From NCBI RefSeq assembly GCF_022539505.1, contig NC_061508.1, positions 31,180,256 through 31,244,255 of the forward strand: a DNA stretch of 64,000 nt, written 5' to 3'. Below the pieces are notes generated by a model, which saw nothing but the letters and a program-made list of their open reading frames with translations, did not search any database and was not told where the DNA came from. Below are positions 22,386 through 33,894 of this stretch, one piece after another; position 1 is the first letter of the stretch, and each line of letters begins with the position of its first letter. This DNA comes from Lolium rigidum. Taxonomy: Eukaryota > Streptophyta > Magnoliopsida > Poales > Poaceae. The position numbers were made by a program, and so were the translations under genes.

Positions 22386-24556
22386 TCAAGTAACATCGAG
22401 AGTAGAAGAATCAACATCATAGCTTGTTCTAATAATAGAATCAAAAGGCAACTTCATTCTCTTTCTAGGGAAGTGTTTCATACCTTTCTTGAGAGGAAAT
22501 TGATATTTAATATTACCTTCCCTCATATCAATAACAGCACCAACAGTTCGAAGAAAAGGTCTTCCCAACATAATAGGACAAGATGCATTGCATTCGATAT
22601 CCAAGACAACAAAATCAACGGGGACAAGGTTATTGTTAACCGTAATGTGCACATTATCAATCCTCCCCAAATGTTTCTTTTTAACATTATCGGCAAGATT
22701 AACATCCAAATAACAATTCTTCAATGGTGGCAAGTCAAGCATATCATAAATCTTTTTAGGCATAACAGAAATACTTGCACCAAGATCACATAAAGCATTA
22801 CATTCAAAGTCATTGAATTTCATTTTAATGATGGGCTCCCAACCATCTTCTAACTTTCTAGGAATAGAAGTTTCAAGTTTTAGTTTCTCTTCTCTAGCTT
22901 TTATGAGAGCATTTGTAATATGTTTTGTAAAGGCTAAATTTATAGCACTAGCATTAGGACTTTTAGCAAGTTTTTGTAAGAACTTTATAACTTCAGAGAT
23001 GTGGCAATCATCAAAATCTAAATCATTATGAGCTACAGCAATGGGATCATTGTTCCCAAGGTTGGAAAAAATTTCAGCGAGTTTTATCACAAGCAGTTTC
23101 AGTGAGTTTTAGCAATTTCAGGCAGTTTTGTACGCTTTGCACTAGAAGTAGAAACATTGCCAACACCAATTATTTTACCATTGATAGTAGGAGGTGCAGC
23201 AACATGTGAAGAATTAGCATTACTAGTGGTGGTAATAGTCCAAACTTTAGCTACATTATTCTCTTTAGCTAGTTTTTCATTTTCTTCTCTATCCCACCTA
23301 GCACGCAGTTCAACCATTAATCTTATATTCTCATTAATTCTAACTTGGATGGCATTTGCTGTAGTAGTAATCTTATTATCAATATCATCAGGTTTAGCAG
23401 CCATTTTATTAATTAAAGAAGATTGTGATGCAGACATGTATGAGATTCGGGTTTCGACATTTGAAATTTTAGTTTGCGGACTGTAAATCTCCCTATTCAA
23501 GTTTTCAAGTTGATTTCCTATATTTTTCAACAAGGTAGATTGTTCATTCATAGTTTTAGTAAACAATTGATTTTGCTCATATTGTGATTGCATAAAGTTT
23601 TTAGTGGATCTTTCAATTCCTAGCATCCTTTCCTCATATCTACCATAATCATTACCACTAGCAGAAGGATATGGCCTATAGTTATTACCAGAGTTGTTCC
23701 TATAAGCATTGTTGTTGAAATTATTATTTTTAATGAAATTCACATCAACATTTTCTTCTTGAGCAACCAATGAAGCTAAAGGAACATTATTTGGATCAAC
23801 ATTAGATCTACCATTAACAAGCATAGACATAATCACATCAATCTTATCACTCAAGGAAGAGGTTTGTTCAACAGAATTTACCTTCTTACCTTGTGGAGCT
23901 CTTTCCGTGTGCCATTCAGAGTAATTTATCATCATATCATCAAGAAGTTTTGTAGCCGCCCCCAACGTGATGGACATAAAGGTACCTCCAGCAGTTGAAT
24001 CCAATAAATTCCGCGAAGAAAAATTTAGTCCTGCATAGAAGGTTTGGATGATCATCCAAGTAGTCGATCCATGGGTTGGGCAATTCTTTACCAAAGTTTT
24101 CATTCTCTCCCATGCTTGAGCAACATGTTCAGTATCTAATTGTTTAAAATTCATTATGCTACTTCTCAAAGATATAATTTTAGCGGGAGGATAATATCTA
24201 CCAATAAAAGCATCCTTGCATTTAGTCCATGAATCAATACTATTCTTAGGCAAAGATAGCAACCAATCTTTAGCTCTTCCTCTTAATGAGAAAGGAAACA
24301 CTTTCAATTTAATAATATCACCATCTACATCTTTATACTTTTGCATTTCACAAAGTTCAACAAAATTATTGAGATGGGCAGCAGCATCATCAGAACTAGC
24401 ACCAGAAAATTGATCTCTCATAACAAGATTTAGTAAAGCAGGTTTAATTTCAAAAAATTCTGCTGTAGTAGCAGGTGGAGCAATAGGTGTGCATAGGAAA
24501 TCATTATTATTTGCATTTGTGAAGTCACACAACTTAGTATTTTCAGGAGTATTCAT
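22386..24556 (-). pseudogene. gag-protease gene of element B, apparently frameshifted
   Basis: The start at 24556 opens a 485-codon frame. A retrotransposon gag domain (about residues 50-210) shows FPFSLRGRAKDWLLSLP, YYPPAK and NFKQLDTEHVAQAWERMK; an N-rich, weakly coiled region follows. Near 23099 the frame ends, and the next frame (22386-23090) carries a retropepsin-type aspartic protease with the DLGAS active site, followed by VVLDIECNASCPIMLGRPFL. Compared with element D, B has one extra base in each of two CAG-rich spots (near 23075 and 23103), which splits gag from protease. If these are sequencing errors the gene is a single open frame. It ends after the protease, with no polymerase, so this element would depend on another for reverse transcription and integration. 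Confidence 0.8.
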
Positions 24557-24780
24557 TTTAGCAATAGTAAATAAAACAAACTAGATAAAGTAAATGCAAG
24601 TAACTAATTTTTTTGTGTTTTTTATATGGAGAGCAAGACAGTAAATAAAGTAAAGCTAGCAACTAATTTTTTTGTGTTTTGTTTAGGTGCAGCAAACAAA
24701 GTAGTAAATAAAATAAAGCAAGACAAAAACAAAGTAAAGAGATTGAGAAGTGGAGACTCCCCTTGCAGCGTGTCTTGATC

Positions 24781-24798
24781 TCCCCGGCAACGGCGCCA
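24781..24798 (-). other. Primer-binding site of element B
   Basis: TCCCCGGCAACGGCGCCA, exact complement orientation of the tRNA-Asp-type site, 11 nt from the LTR. Confidence 0.85.
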
Positions 24799-24809
24799 GA
24801 AAAAGTGCT

Positions 24810-26399
24810 TGATGCGCGTAGATGTACACGTCCGTTGGGAACCCCAAGAGGAAGGTATGATGCGCATAGTGGCAAGTTTTCCCTCAGTATGAAACCAAGG
24901 TTTAATCGAACCAGTAGGAGCCAAGAAGCACGTTGAAGGTTGATGGTCGCGAAATGTGATGCGGCGCAACACCAAGGATTCCGGCGCCAACGCGGAACCT
25001 GCACAACACAACCCAAGTACTTTGCCCCAACGAAACAGTGAGGTTGTCAATCTCACCGGCTTGCTGTAACAAAGGATTAAACGTATCGAGTGGAAGATGT
25101 TTGCAAAGAAAATAATAAAACACAAGTACAGTAGAATTTATGCTATGTAAAGAATAGGACCGGGGTCCACAGTTCACTAGAGGTGTCTCTCCCATAAGAT
25201 AAAAGCATGTTGGGTGAACAAATTACAGTCGGGCAATTGACAAATAGAGAAAGGCATAACAATGCATATACATGATATGATAAATATAGTGAGATTTAAT
25301 CCGGGCATTACGACAAAGTACATAGACCGCCATCCAACTGCATCTATGCCTAAAAAGTCCACCTTCAGAGTTATCGTCCGAACCCCTCCGATATTAAGTT
25401 GCAAAGCAACGGACAATTGCATTAAGTATGGTGCGTAATGTAATCAACAACTACATCCTTAGACATAGCATCAATGTTTTATCCCTAGTGGCAACAGCAC
25501 ATCACAACCTTAGAACCTACCGTCACGATCCCGCATTCAATGAAGGCATGAACCCACTATCGAGCATAAATACCCCCTCTTGGAGTTAAGAGCAAAAACT
25601 TGGCCAGAGCCTCTACTAATAACGGAGAGCATGCAAGATCATAAACAACACATAAACAATAGATTGATAATCACCATAATCATAGTACTCTCTATCCATC
25701 GGATCCCGACAAACACAACATATAGTATTACGGATAGATGATCTTGATCATGTTAGGCAGCTCACAAGATCCAACAATGAAGCACAACAAGGAGAAGACG
25801 ACCATCTAGCTACTGCTATGGACCCATGGTCCAGGGGTGAACTACTCACTCATCACTCCGGAGGCGACCATGGCGGTGTAGAGTCCTCCGGGAGATGAAT
25901 CCCCTCTCCGGCGGGGTGCCGGAGGCGATCTCGAGAATCCCCCGAGATGGGATTCGCGGCGGCGGCGGCTCAGTAAGGTTTTCCGTATCGTGGCTCTCGG
26001 TACTGGGGGTTTCGCGACGGAAGCTTTAAGTAGGCGGAGGGTCAACGCGGGGGCCACACGAGGAGCCCGGGGGTAGGTCGGCGCGGCCGGGGCTTGGGCC
26101 GCGCCGGCCACCCCTCCGGCCGCCTCGTGGCCCCACTTCGTTAGATCTTCGGTCTTCCGGAAGCTTCGTGCAAAAATAGGACTACGGGCGAAAGTTTCGT
26201 CCAATTCCGAGAATATTTCTTTACTAGGATTTCGAAACCAAAAACAGCAGAAACGACAGAATCGGCTCTTCGGCATCTTGTTAATAGGTTAGTTCCAGAA
26301 AATGCATAAATATGGCATATAATGTGCATAAAACATGTAGGTATCATCAATAAAGTAGCATGGAACATAAGAAATTATCGATACGTTGGAGACGTATCA
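24810..26399 (-). repeat. 5' LTR of element B
   Basis: 1590 bp, TGATGCGCGTAG...GACGTATCA, very similar to the element D LTR at 57875-59464. ORFs on either strand inside it are not genes. Confidence 0.88.
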
Positions 26400-26639
26400 G
26401 GTACCAACTTTGTTGAGGTGATAAATGTTGCTTATGTCTTGGAAGCTGAACGGAAGGGGATGCATTGAACGTAATGTGCTCTGCAGTTTTTTTATGGATC
26501 TGATGTGGCAGGTATGCTGATGTGGACATGATGTGGCGCGCTAGGATTGCTCAAGGTTGATTGATGAGGTGGATAGGCTGCATGTGAAGAGAAATGAGAT
26601 CACCTATTAAGAATAGAAAGATACACACGGCAAAGATTG

Positions 26640-27032
26640 CTAGTACTCAACTGAGTTTTTGCAATAAAACCCCCGCCTTTCCATGATATCGTCTTTGCAT
26701 AGTATGGTGAATAAACACAGATCAAAGAAATTCTCTATCGAGTGCCTAATGGAATGTACTCGGCAAGGCCAAATGCCGTAAGCCATGTGTCAGCCACGCC
26801 ATGTGGCTCTATTCTTTTCCGAGTGTCCTGGTCTAACACTCGGCAAAGAATAGAGCCACGCCGTATGTAAAACGTTGCCGAGTGTTTTTTTTCCGAGTGC
26901 TACTACTCATTATAGTCTTCTTCACCATGTGGTCTTCGGGGGCCCTCGGCAAAGGGATTTTGTGCCGTGTACCCGAGGAAATGCACACATAGAAGATGGT
27001 GGTACACGGCAATGATGTGATTTCCGTTAGTG
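26640..27032. mobile_element. CACTA-type transposon end
   Basis: The right end reads on the minus strand CACTAACGGAAATCACATC, and the adjoining 300 bp holds short inverted motifs of the CACTCGGCAAAG / CCGAGTGT type, known as subterminal repeats of grass CACTA elements. The other end is not found; it may be lost or lie beyond element B. The stretch 26400-26640 has no recognised feature. Confidence 0.5.
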
Positions 27033-28093
27033 ATCCCAATTTGTCTATGTCAATTTGTTTGATTGGAAAAAAATGCACACTACCACTTTGTTGTCTGCTA
27101 CTACTACACATCTTCAATAAATAAGGCACACACGTATTCAAAAGACAAACTTTTTCCCAGTAAATTAGGGAATAAAATCTTGATTATTTTATATGTAATA
27201 AGTGTCATTGAATTTATTTAAAAAATACTTTATAATAATATTAATTGTATACCAACAATTATTAAAAATTGGGAGTAATTTTTGGTTAAGAAAAAAAGGG
27301 AACATAAGGACGCATTATTCATTGCAATCGAGGGAGTACTTCTTATTTTTGCTCGATCATTCTACTTTGTATTTGTTATTATTTTTATCTGATTACCTGT
27401 TTAACAATCCACTTTCTTGTACCTTCCCATTTTCTCAATTTTTTATTTCTTCTATATTCTCTTCTTACATTTTTCTTGTTTCATTGTGAATAGAAGATAT
27501 TAACATAAATAAGCCTGAAATATTGTCTTCGTAGCAAAAAAGGAAAGAACACCATAATATGGCACATGCGTGTCCTGGTGATGTTCATAATATGGGTGTG
27601 AACTGTTCTGACTGCCGGAATTCTAAGGTTGTCATGATGTTCTAGTAAGGTCCTATTGAGTTCGCAAAACACGAATTGAAAAATAAACAAGATTAATACA
27701 TGAGCATCAGTGACGTCACATCAATGTTGGTGTAGTGAGACGCGAATGTTTAATAACTAAATAAATTATGAAGAATATTAACTTTAATGAGAGTTACTAA
27801 TAATTAAAAAATCATTTGCGTAACCCATTATTATGAAATAATTTCTAAATGAATTTGTATATATTTTTAGAAAAATGGCACATGTCAACAACCTCCCATG
27901 CATTAGTCATAATCTTAGGGAAAAGAGAAATTGCATCAATCATGAACCAATTATTTGGACCCATATCACAATGCGTGAGAATTGTTCTAAACGGGGCTAA
28001 GAAAGACTATCTCTTGGAAGCAAATCTCAAAGACCTTTCTCAGAAAAATGCAACACTAGCTGCGCAAAAGTTCTATCAATCACGGAGTGGTGA
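27033..28093. other. AT-rich stretch, no gene recognised
   Basis: Runs of AT-rich DNA. GAGGGAGTACTTC at about 27331 resembles a Stowaway MITE end, without partner. A 125-codon frame (27849-28226) runs into the MITE at 28094; its first 80 codons match nothing I recognise. Confidence 0.4.
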
Positions 28094-28425
28094 GCGCACG
28101 TACAATGGGGTGACGTCAGCCTTCTCTCAGAGATGTCACGTCAGATTTTTGCTTAGTTGGATGAGAGAGAATGAAGGGAGAGAAGGTTGTCTTCACTTAG
28201 CAAAGAGATCATCTCTTAGAAAATAAGGGATGACATTTTCTCCATTGTAATTAACTACCATGTCTTCCCTTAGCAATATAATTTCCTTCTAATTTTAATT
28301 GACTACCATTAATTGCTAGAAAAGGCAATAAGTGATAACACATTGTATGACTTATATCTATTGTCATCTTTAGATGATGTGGCGGTATAAGAGAAGATGT
28401 GCATTCTCTACTATTGTACATGCCC
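28094..28425. mobile_element. Harbinger-type MITE, about 332 bp
   Basis: Ends GCGCACGTACAATG and CTATTGTACATGCCC with target duplication TGA on both sides (28091-28093, 28426-28428). The interior is related to the MITE at 16254-16581 in the opposite orientation. Confidence 0.7.
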
Positions 28426-28428
28426 TGA

Positions 28429-29671
28429 TTACATCAATGTATAGTGTTCAAATACATGCATCGTATGGAACGAGATCTAAACAAGGCTTAAAACTGGGGC
28501 CATAAAACTTTGGTTGAGTTAAAAGGTATGTTTCAGCCACAACCAATGGCTGAGATATATAAGATCTATGTAAGCCCCTTTAGTGCTCATGTAATCAAGT
28601 TGCACGGACAAGCGTTCATAGGCTTGAGGTGGTAGGCGTCCCTTTCCATGCTGATCTTGCAACCTACATAAACCTGACATCACTCTCACCTAGCTATGTT
28701 GGTTTTGTTATGGATCTTGATTGTGAGACACATATACTCGCACGAAACGTCAAAAGATAAATGTTTTGAATACCACCTAATTGTGACACTACTGGTTAGG
28801 TCATATTAGACACAAATCACATGAAGAAACTGTTGCTTGATGGACTTCGGGAGTTAGTCAATTTTGTATATTGTGAACTTAAGAAGCATGTCTAATGGGT
28901 GAAATGACGAAATCTCCGTTCACGGCGGGAGTTAGTCAATTTTGTATATTAGACACAAAGCCACGCCCCGAGGTCTTTGCCCCGGCGGCGCTGCCAGCGG
29001 CGGCGGCGGGAGGAGGAGGGTTGGGGTTGGGGGCGGCTAGGGTTGGGAGGGGTTGGCAGCTAGCTGCATACATACACAAAAGAAACCGTTCTAGCGACCG
29101 ACAAGAGATGTGGTGACCGATCCTGCCCTTTTTCAGAATCGGATTTTCTCTTTCCCAAACGATCGAGGGCTTTGATGGGTTGGGCTGCCCTATGTTTTTT
29201 TGTGGATGGCATCTAGGTCGACGGACGTTTGGCGTTGTCAGTTATAATGGTTGATTGTACTAGCCTAGTCTTAGGCATGTAGTAATCATTGTTTCTATCA
29301 ATGCATCGAGGCATAAGCTTTGTGTTTTTTTAGGAAGAAATTTCTACTATGATCATAATCGACCATTTCTTCTCACGAGCCAGCCGGCCACAATCTAAGC
29401 TAGTACATACTCACCGATTAAACCTTAATAGCTTCTTGGGTGCCAAATGCGTAGCATGTAGCAACAACACATAGAGTTCTCTAGATAACTAATTGAGCAA
29501 AAGTTGGCTCTGCTATTAGGACATGAGGTCAAGTGCAAACTTTATAAGACATGTTACTCCAACCGTAAACCTTAAACCCTACGCACCCACGTAGTGCGAC
29601 TTTTCATCTCGATCATGATGGACCATGCATGAGCAGTTTTGTTTAAGTACCAAAAACAGCTGCTGTCATTG
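28429..29671. other. Unclassified intergenic stretch with a scrambled duplication
   Basis: A 25-bp direct repeat (CGGGAGTTAGTCAATTTTGTATATT is given by its two sites, 28848-28872 and 28926-28950) and a repeated ATATTAGACACAAA (28803 and 28946). A GC-rich patch follows (28970-29060). No gene recognised. Confidence 0.4.
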
Positions 29672-30275
29672 TTACTCCATTGGTTCCCCCGGTTCCTGCC
29701 ATGCCGAGCAGTCTGTCTGCAGATCCGGAGAAGAAGCCTCGTAAGGTTGGCAATGTGTAGAGGTCCCTGTCGCCAATTCCGGGAGCTGCTGGGATTCGGA
29801 CAAGGTGACGATGCGCCGCGCTTTCTCGCTGACCTGCTCCAAGCCCGCCTCCATCTCTGAAGGCTGTGTTGGCCCAAGACCGTCACGGATACGCTCCCGC
29901 AGAGCGCGCACGTCCCCCTCCACCTCCACAGCCAGGTCGTGCTGCCGTAACAAAGGTGTGTGGTGAGACGCATGGCATCACAGACAACTGAGCAAACCAT
30001 ATCGATGCTTTTTCACTTACCACAACAAGGTGCAGGTTGACGCCTGCCTGCCGTCCTGCATGCCCATGACTGGGGCCGGCGGTCGGATCCCCCGTGGCAG
30101 CGGCGGCTCGACCACAGGGAGGAGGAGGAGGCAGGTGCGTGGCGTGTACCATTCCAGGTAGCCCTGGTAGGATCCTGGGTCGTATGGACGTTCTTCTTGC
30201 AAGACATCTTCCAAGGCCGACTCCCAGTTTGACACCCAAGGAGCCATACGCCCTGCTGGCCATTTCAAGCAAATC
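29672..30275 (-). pseudogene. Tail of a plant-mobile-domain (PMD / aminotransferase-like) gene, broken
   Basis: On the minus strand, 30275 to about 30150 encodes WESALEDVLQEERPYD followed by YQGYLEWYTPRT, typical of the end of the plant mobile domain, a TE-derived domain also found in Arabidopsis MAIN/MAIL1. A splice donor (GTAAGTG at 30020) and acceptor (ACGGCAG near 29945) flank a 75-bp intron; exon 2 continues in phase with HDLAVEVEGDVRALRERI and ends at 29672. The frame of the WYTPRT part does not match the frame that enters the intron, so there is a frameshift between about 30150 and 30060. The fragment begins exactly where the TIR element at 30276 ends. Family call is from remembered motif shape. 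Confidence 0.5.
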
Positions 30276-30939
30276 CTATACACCGACCAGGTCGGTGCCT
30301 ACCAGGCACCGCATATCCTAGTCTGGTATTGGGCCTGGCCCATTTTCATCTTTTTTTTTCGTTTTCTTTTTCTGTTTCTGTTTTTTACTTTACTTTACTT
30401 TTTCTGTTTTCTTTTTTTTCTTTTCTTTTTCATTTTATTTTTGTTCAAAATCGAAAAGGTTTAAATTTGAAAAGTTCAAAATTTAAAATAGTTCAATTTT
30501 GAAAAACGTTCAAATTTTAGAAGTGTTCAATATGAAAAATGTTCAAAGCTAAAAAATCTTCGTATCTGAAAAATGTTCAAATCCGAAAATTATTCGAATT
30601 CCAAAAAATATTTAAATTCGAAAAATGTTCAAATTCGAAAATTGTTCAAATCCAAAAATTGTTTAAATTCAAAAATTGTTCATATAGAAAAATAAAAGAC
30701 TTGAAAATAATGTTTTTCAATTTTTCGAAAATATTCAGATTTTGGAAAGTTTTTATTATTAAAAAAATTCCTAAAAATTTTACATTGCCATTTTAAATTT
30801 TTTAAAACGAAAAGAAATGAAACAGCAGAAAAGGAGAAAAACAGAAAAAAGAAAAGCATAAACAAACGTGACTGGGCAGGCCCAACAGGCACCCTGAGGG
30901 GTGCGGCACCTGGTCCGCACCGACCAGGGTGGTGTATAG
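30276..30939. mobile_element. TIR element copy 1, unclassified superfamily
   Basis: Left end CTATACACCGACCAGGTCGG, right end CCGACCAGGGTGGTGTATAG: imperfect inverted ends of about 70-80 bp that include GGGCCTGGCCC / GGGCAGGCCC. The interior is pyrimidine-rich on one side, purine-rich on the other, with a degenerate GTTCAAATTCGAAAA array between (30440-30690). No coding capacity and no clear target duplication. Confidence 0.55.
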
Positions 30940-31056
30940 CACCTCCCGCCCGCTGGATGCATGTGCTGATTCGGTCTTTTGGGTTTTGTTTTTCTTTTAG
31001 CATATGGGCTGGTTCGACCTTCTAAGCTCATCCACTGGATGTCTAGACGGCAAAAC

Positions 31057-31747
31057 CTATACACCGACCAGGTCGGTGGCTACCGGGCACCGCCCCCTGG
31101 TCGGGTATGCGCTAGGCCCATTTGTGTCGTTTTAGCCTGTAGCAGTCTGTTTTTCCTTTTTCCTTTTTCTTTTCTGGTTTCTTTTTCTGTTTTTCTTTTT
31201 CTTTTGTCTACTTTCGGTTTTGTTTATATTTTTTCAGATTTGAAAATTTCAATTTTTAAAAATTGTTCAAATTGAAAATTGTTTAAATTCAAAAATGTTC
31301 AAAATTGAAAACCGTTCAAATCCGAAAACCGTTTAAATTTGAAAACCGTTCAAATTTGAAATTTGTTCAAATTCGAAAATTGTTCTAATATGAAAATCGT
31401 TCAGATTCGAAAATTGTTCAAATATAAATTTTGTTCAAATTTAAAAATGTTCAAATTCGGAAATTGTTCATAGAGTAAAATACATTTTTGTTCAAATTAA
31501 AAAATATTCAAATCTGAAAAATGTTCAGATTTTTAAAAAGTTATTTCTTTTTAATTTGATTTTTTTATTTTGACAAACGTTCAGATTTTAAAAAAATTCT
31601 TTTAAAAAAGAAAACAAACAACAGAAAACAAAAAGAAACGAAAAGGAAAAAATGCATTACCTGATGTTGGGCCGCGGCCCAGCTAGCTACTCGGGACGCG
31701 CGAGGGTGTGTGGCATCCTTCCAGCGCCGACCAGGTCGGTGTCGAGG
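31057..31747. mobile_element. TIR element copy 2, same family, same orientation
   Basis: Left end CTATACACCGACCAGGTCGG; right end GCCGACCAGGTCGGTGTCGAG. Same internal plan as copy 1, with the GTTCAAATTCGAAAA array at 31240-31540. Only 117 bp separates the two copies. Confidence 0.55.
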
Positions 31748-31774
31748 AGCTCCCCCATTTCATGTACTTCCCGA

Positions 31775-32963
31775 CATGGGCGTACGCAGCGGGGGGGGGC
31801 CGAGGGGGCCGTGGCCACCCAGAATTTCTGAAAAATAATTTGATACCCCCCGGAAAAGCCCAATAAGCCAGGCTCGTCCAACATCGAAGCATCCAGACAG
31901 AGCGTCGAGCGACGGAGCGAGCACGCAGGGCAACCAGGTCACGACTCACGACTCAGGCGACCCTCGCGACGCGATTCCCCGACCCCGCCGTCCCATCCTC
32001 GTCGTCGCTGCCGCTCGCTCGGGCTCGGCCCTCTCTGCTCTGTTGTCCGCCCGTCCGGTAGATGTTGGCCGCCCGTCGCTGCGCGCCCTGCCCCGCTTTC
32101 GCGGACTCCTGCGGCATGCGAGCTTGGCAGCTTGGGCTCGGCCGCGGCGGCACCGGCCGCCAGTGTTCACCTTCCGTCCTTCCCTGGCCCTTCTCGCCAG
32201 CCAACAGTCCAGGCATCCAGTAGGTCTGCGTCCGCTCCCGCCTCCCCTATTCTCTGTTTCTATTACCATGTGGTACTGTTAAGTGTTCAATACTTAAAAT
32301 TTCCCCTATTCAGCTATTCTCTATGCTAATATTGAGGCATGTACATGTACTGTTACTTTGGGGTATTGTTTGATGTTCAGCAATAGATCGTTCCCATAAA
32401 GCTGTATCACGACTGAATAACAAGCATGGGAGTGATGCAAGAGGAGATGATCTTGTGCTGCTCCGCTCCAAAGGTGGGCAAACCTCACTTAGGTTGACTT
32501 GAAGAATAAATTGGATAAATTTAGGCATAACAATTTATCAATCTTAAGTGTCTATATGTTATGTATGCCAATGGAATTTAAAAAAAAAAAACTCAAAAGT
32601 TGGCTATGTGATTTTGTTAAATTTCACTGGCATATCACAGTTGAGAATTATGCACTAACCGCCTCTGTTTTATGACCTCACTTATCTCAGTTGTTAGATT
32701 ACCACACAAGTTGCAAAATTAATTATGCAATATCACAGTTGTTATGACTTGTAACTTAAGTTGTTCAAATTTCAGCTGTTCAAATTCTTCCAACTATATC
32801 ATTTGCTTTTACTTAAGATGAACGGGTGTCGCAAGGCGCGCCTTATGGTCTAGTTTGTCTTATACATCGTTCATTTGGCAAACGTTTTTCATAATTTGGG
32901 AGGCGCAACAAAAAAAATTTGGAGGTGTGCCCCCCCTCTAATTCTTTCCTGCGCCCGCCACTG
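31775..32963. mobile_element. hAT-like element, degenerate
   Basis: The right end reads inward CAGTGGCGGGCGCAGGAAAG, a common grass hAT-type terminus, followed by a GGGGGGGCACACC block. The left end CATGGGCGTACGCAGCGGGG with GGCCGTGGCCACCC is a degenerate partner. No 8-bp target duplication is evident. GC-rich frames at 31946-32330 have no recognisable product. Confidence 0.4.
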
Positions 32964-33235
32964 TTACCACATGCCCTGATAAAGGTAGACCAAGGAGCAT
33001 ATGGATACATCCTGCAATGTTGGTGCCATCTCGCCGCACGGAAGGTGAAACGTGTGGGTCTCGGGACGCCAGCGGTCCGCAAGTGCGGTCAACAAAGTGT
33101 TGTTCACATGGAATTTTCGACGTTCCACTATTCGAGCAAGAGGAAGTAGTCCAGCGGCTCGCAATCTGGTTATTAATTAATTTAGTAAGGTTATGAGTCA
33201 GAGGGCAAATGATATAGACAACATAGAAGCAGAGC

Positions 33236-33252
33236 TTTCGCAAAAAAAAAAA
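33236..33252 (+). mobile_element. Ultra-short LINE tail insertion 1
   Basis: TTTCGC followed by 11 A, flanked by the 15-bp direct repeat ACATAGAAGCAGAGC (33221-33235 and 33253-33267). TTCGC plus poly(A) is also the 3' end of the LINE at 37150, so this looks like a target-primed insertion truncated to its last six bases. Confidence 0.6.
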
Positions 33253-33880
33253 ACATAGAAGCAGAGCATGTACATATGCACCTTCCGAGCCAGCGTGGAT
33301 GAAGCCTCCACGCCTCCCGTGGCAATTTGACCACAAAAACTGTGTGCTCTACAGGTTCCTGTCGTCCCTCCTTTGGAGCTGCACTCCATAGCTGACTACG
33401 GTGCTTACCATGGACGGCAGGGTCCAACAGCTCGTATGGCCAAGCGGCGGCGCCAAAGCCTGCTTGATCCGTGGCCAAACGGCGACTTGCACCTGATGGA
33501 AAACCATACAATTAGCGTCCTATTACTGCAAAATCAATACATGCTTTTGCTAACTCTATGTTGTCATTGATTTCTGAAAATTAATCCCAGACTCCTAGTC
33601 CTAGTCACTTAAATTGCACAATACTTATTAAAATGTTAGTGCAAAATGTGTGGAGATGAAGATGGCCGGTTAGATGTTAAACGTGCTTAAACTAAAAGTC
33701 AACCAATTTGTGAATACTCAACTCCATGTAACCATAAAACAGGGCATTAACATTATGGGACACAGAAGAAATTTGAGAAATTAATTACAAAAACATCTGA
33801 ATAATGTCAAAAGGCATATGCATGCATGACTCCAAGTTCTCCTGGTTTAGCAATTGATGTTGAAACAACTAAATAAATGT

Positions 33881-33894
33881 GGCAGTTCAAAAAA
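33881..33894 (+). mobile_element. Ultra-short A-tailed insertion 2
   Basis: GGCAGTTC plus an A-run, flanked by the 14-bp direct repeat AACTAAATAAATGT (33867-33880 and 33895-33908). Same architecture as the insert at 33236. Confidence 0.5.

Larger units (their letters stand above)
18477..26399 (-). mobile_element. LTR retrotransposon B, minus strand, gag-protease type, mosaic
   Basis: LTRs at 18477-19811 and 24810-26399 enclose PPT side, long 3' non-coding part, gag-protease and primer-binding site, read right to left. The outer 5-mers are ACGCT and GGTAC, so there is no target duplication, and the two LTRs differ in many bases and in length (1335 against 1590 bp), unlike A, C and F. The interior and right LTR match element D closely. 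No reverse transcriptase, RNase H or integrase is present. Best read as a recombinant between two family members. Confidence 0.85.
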
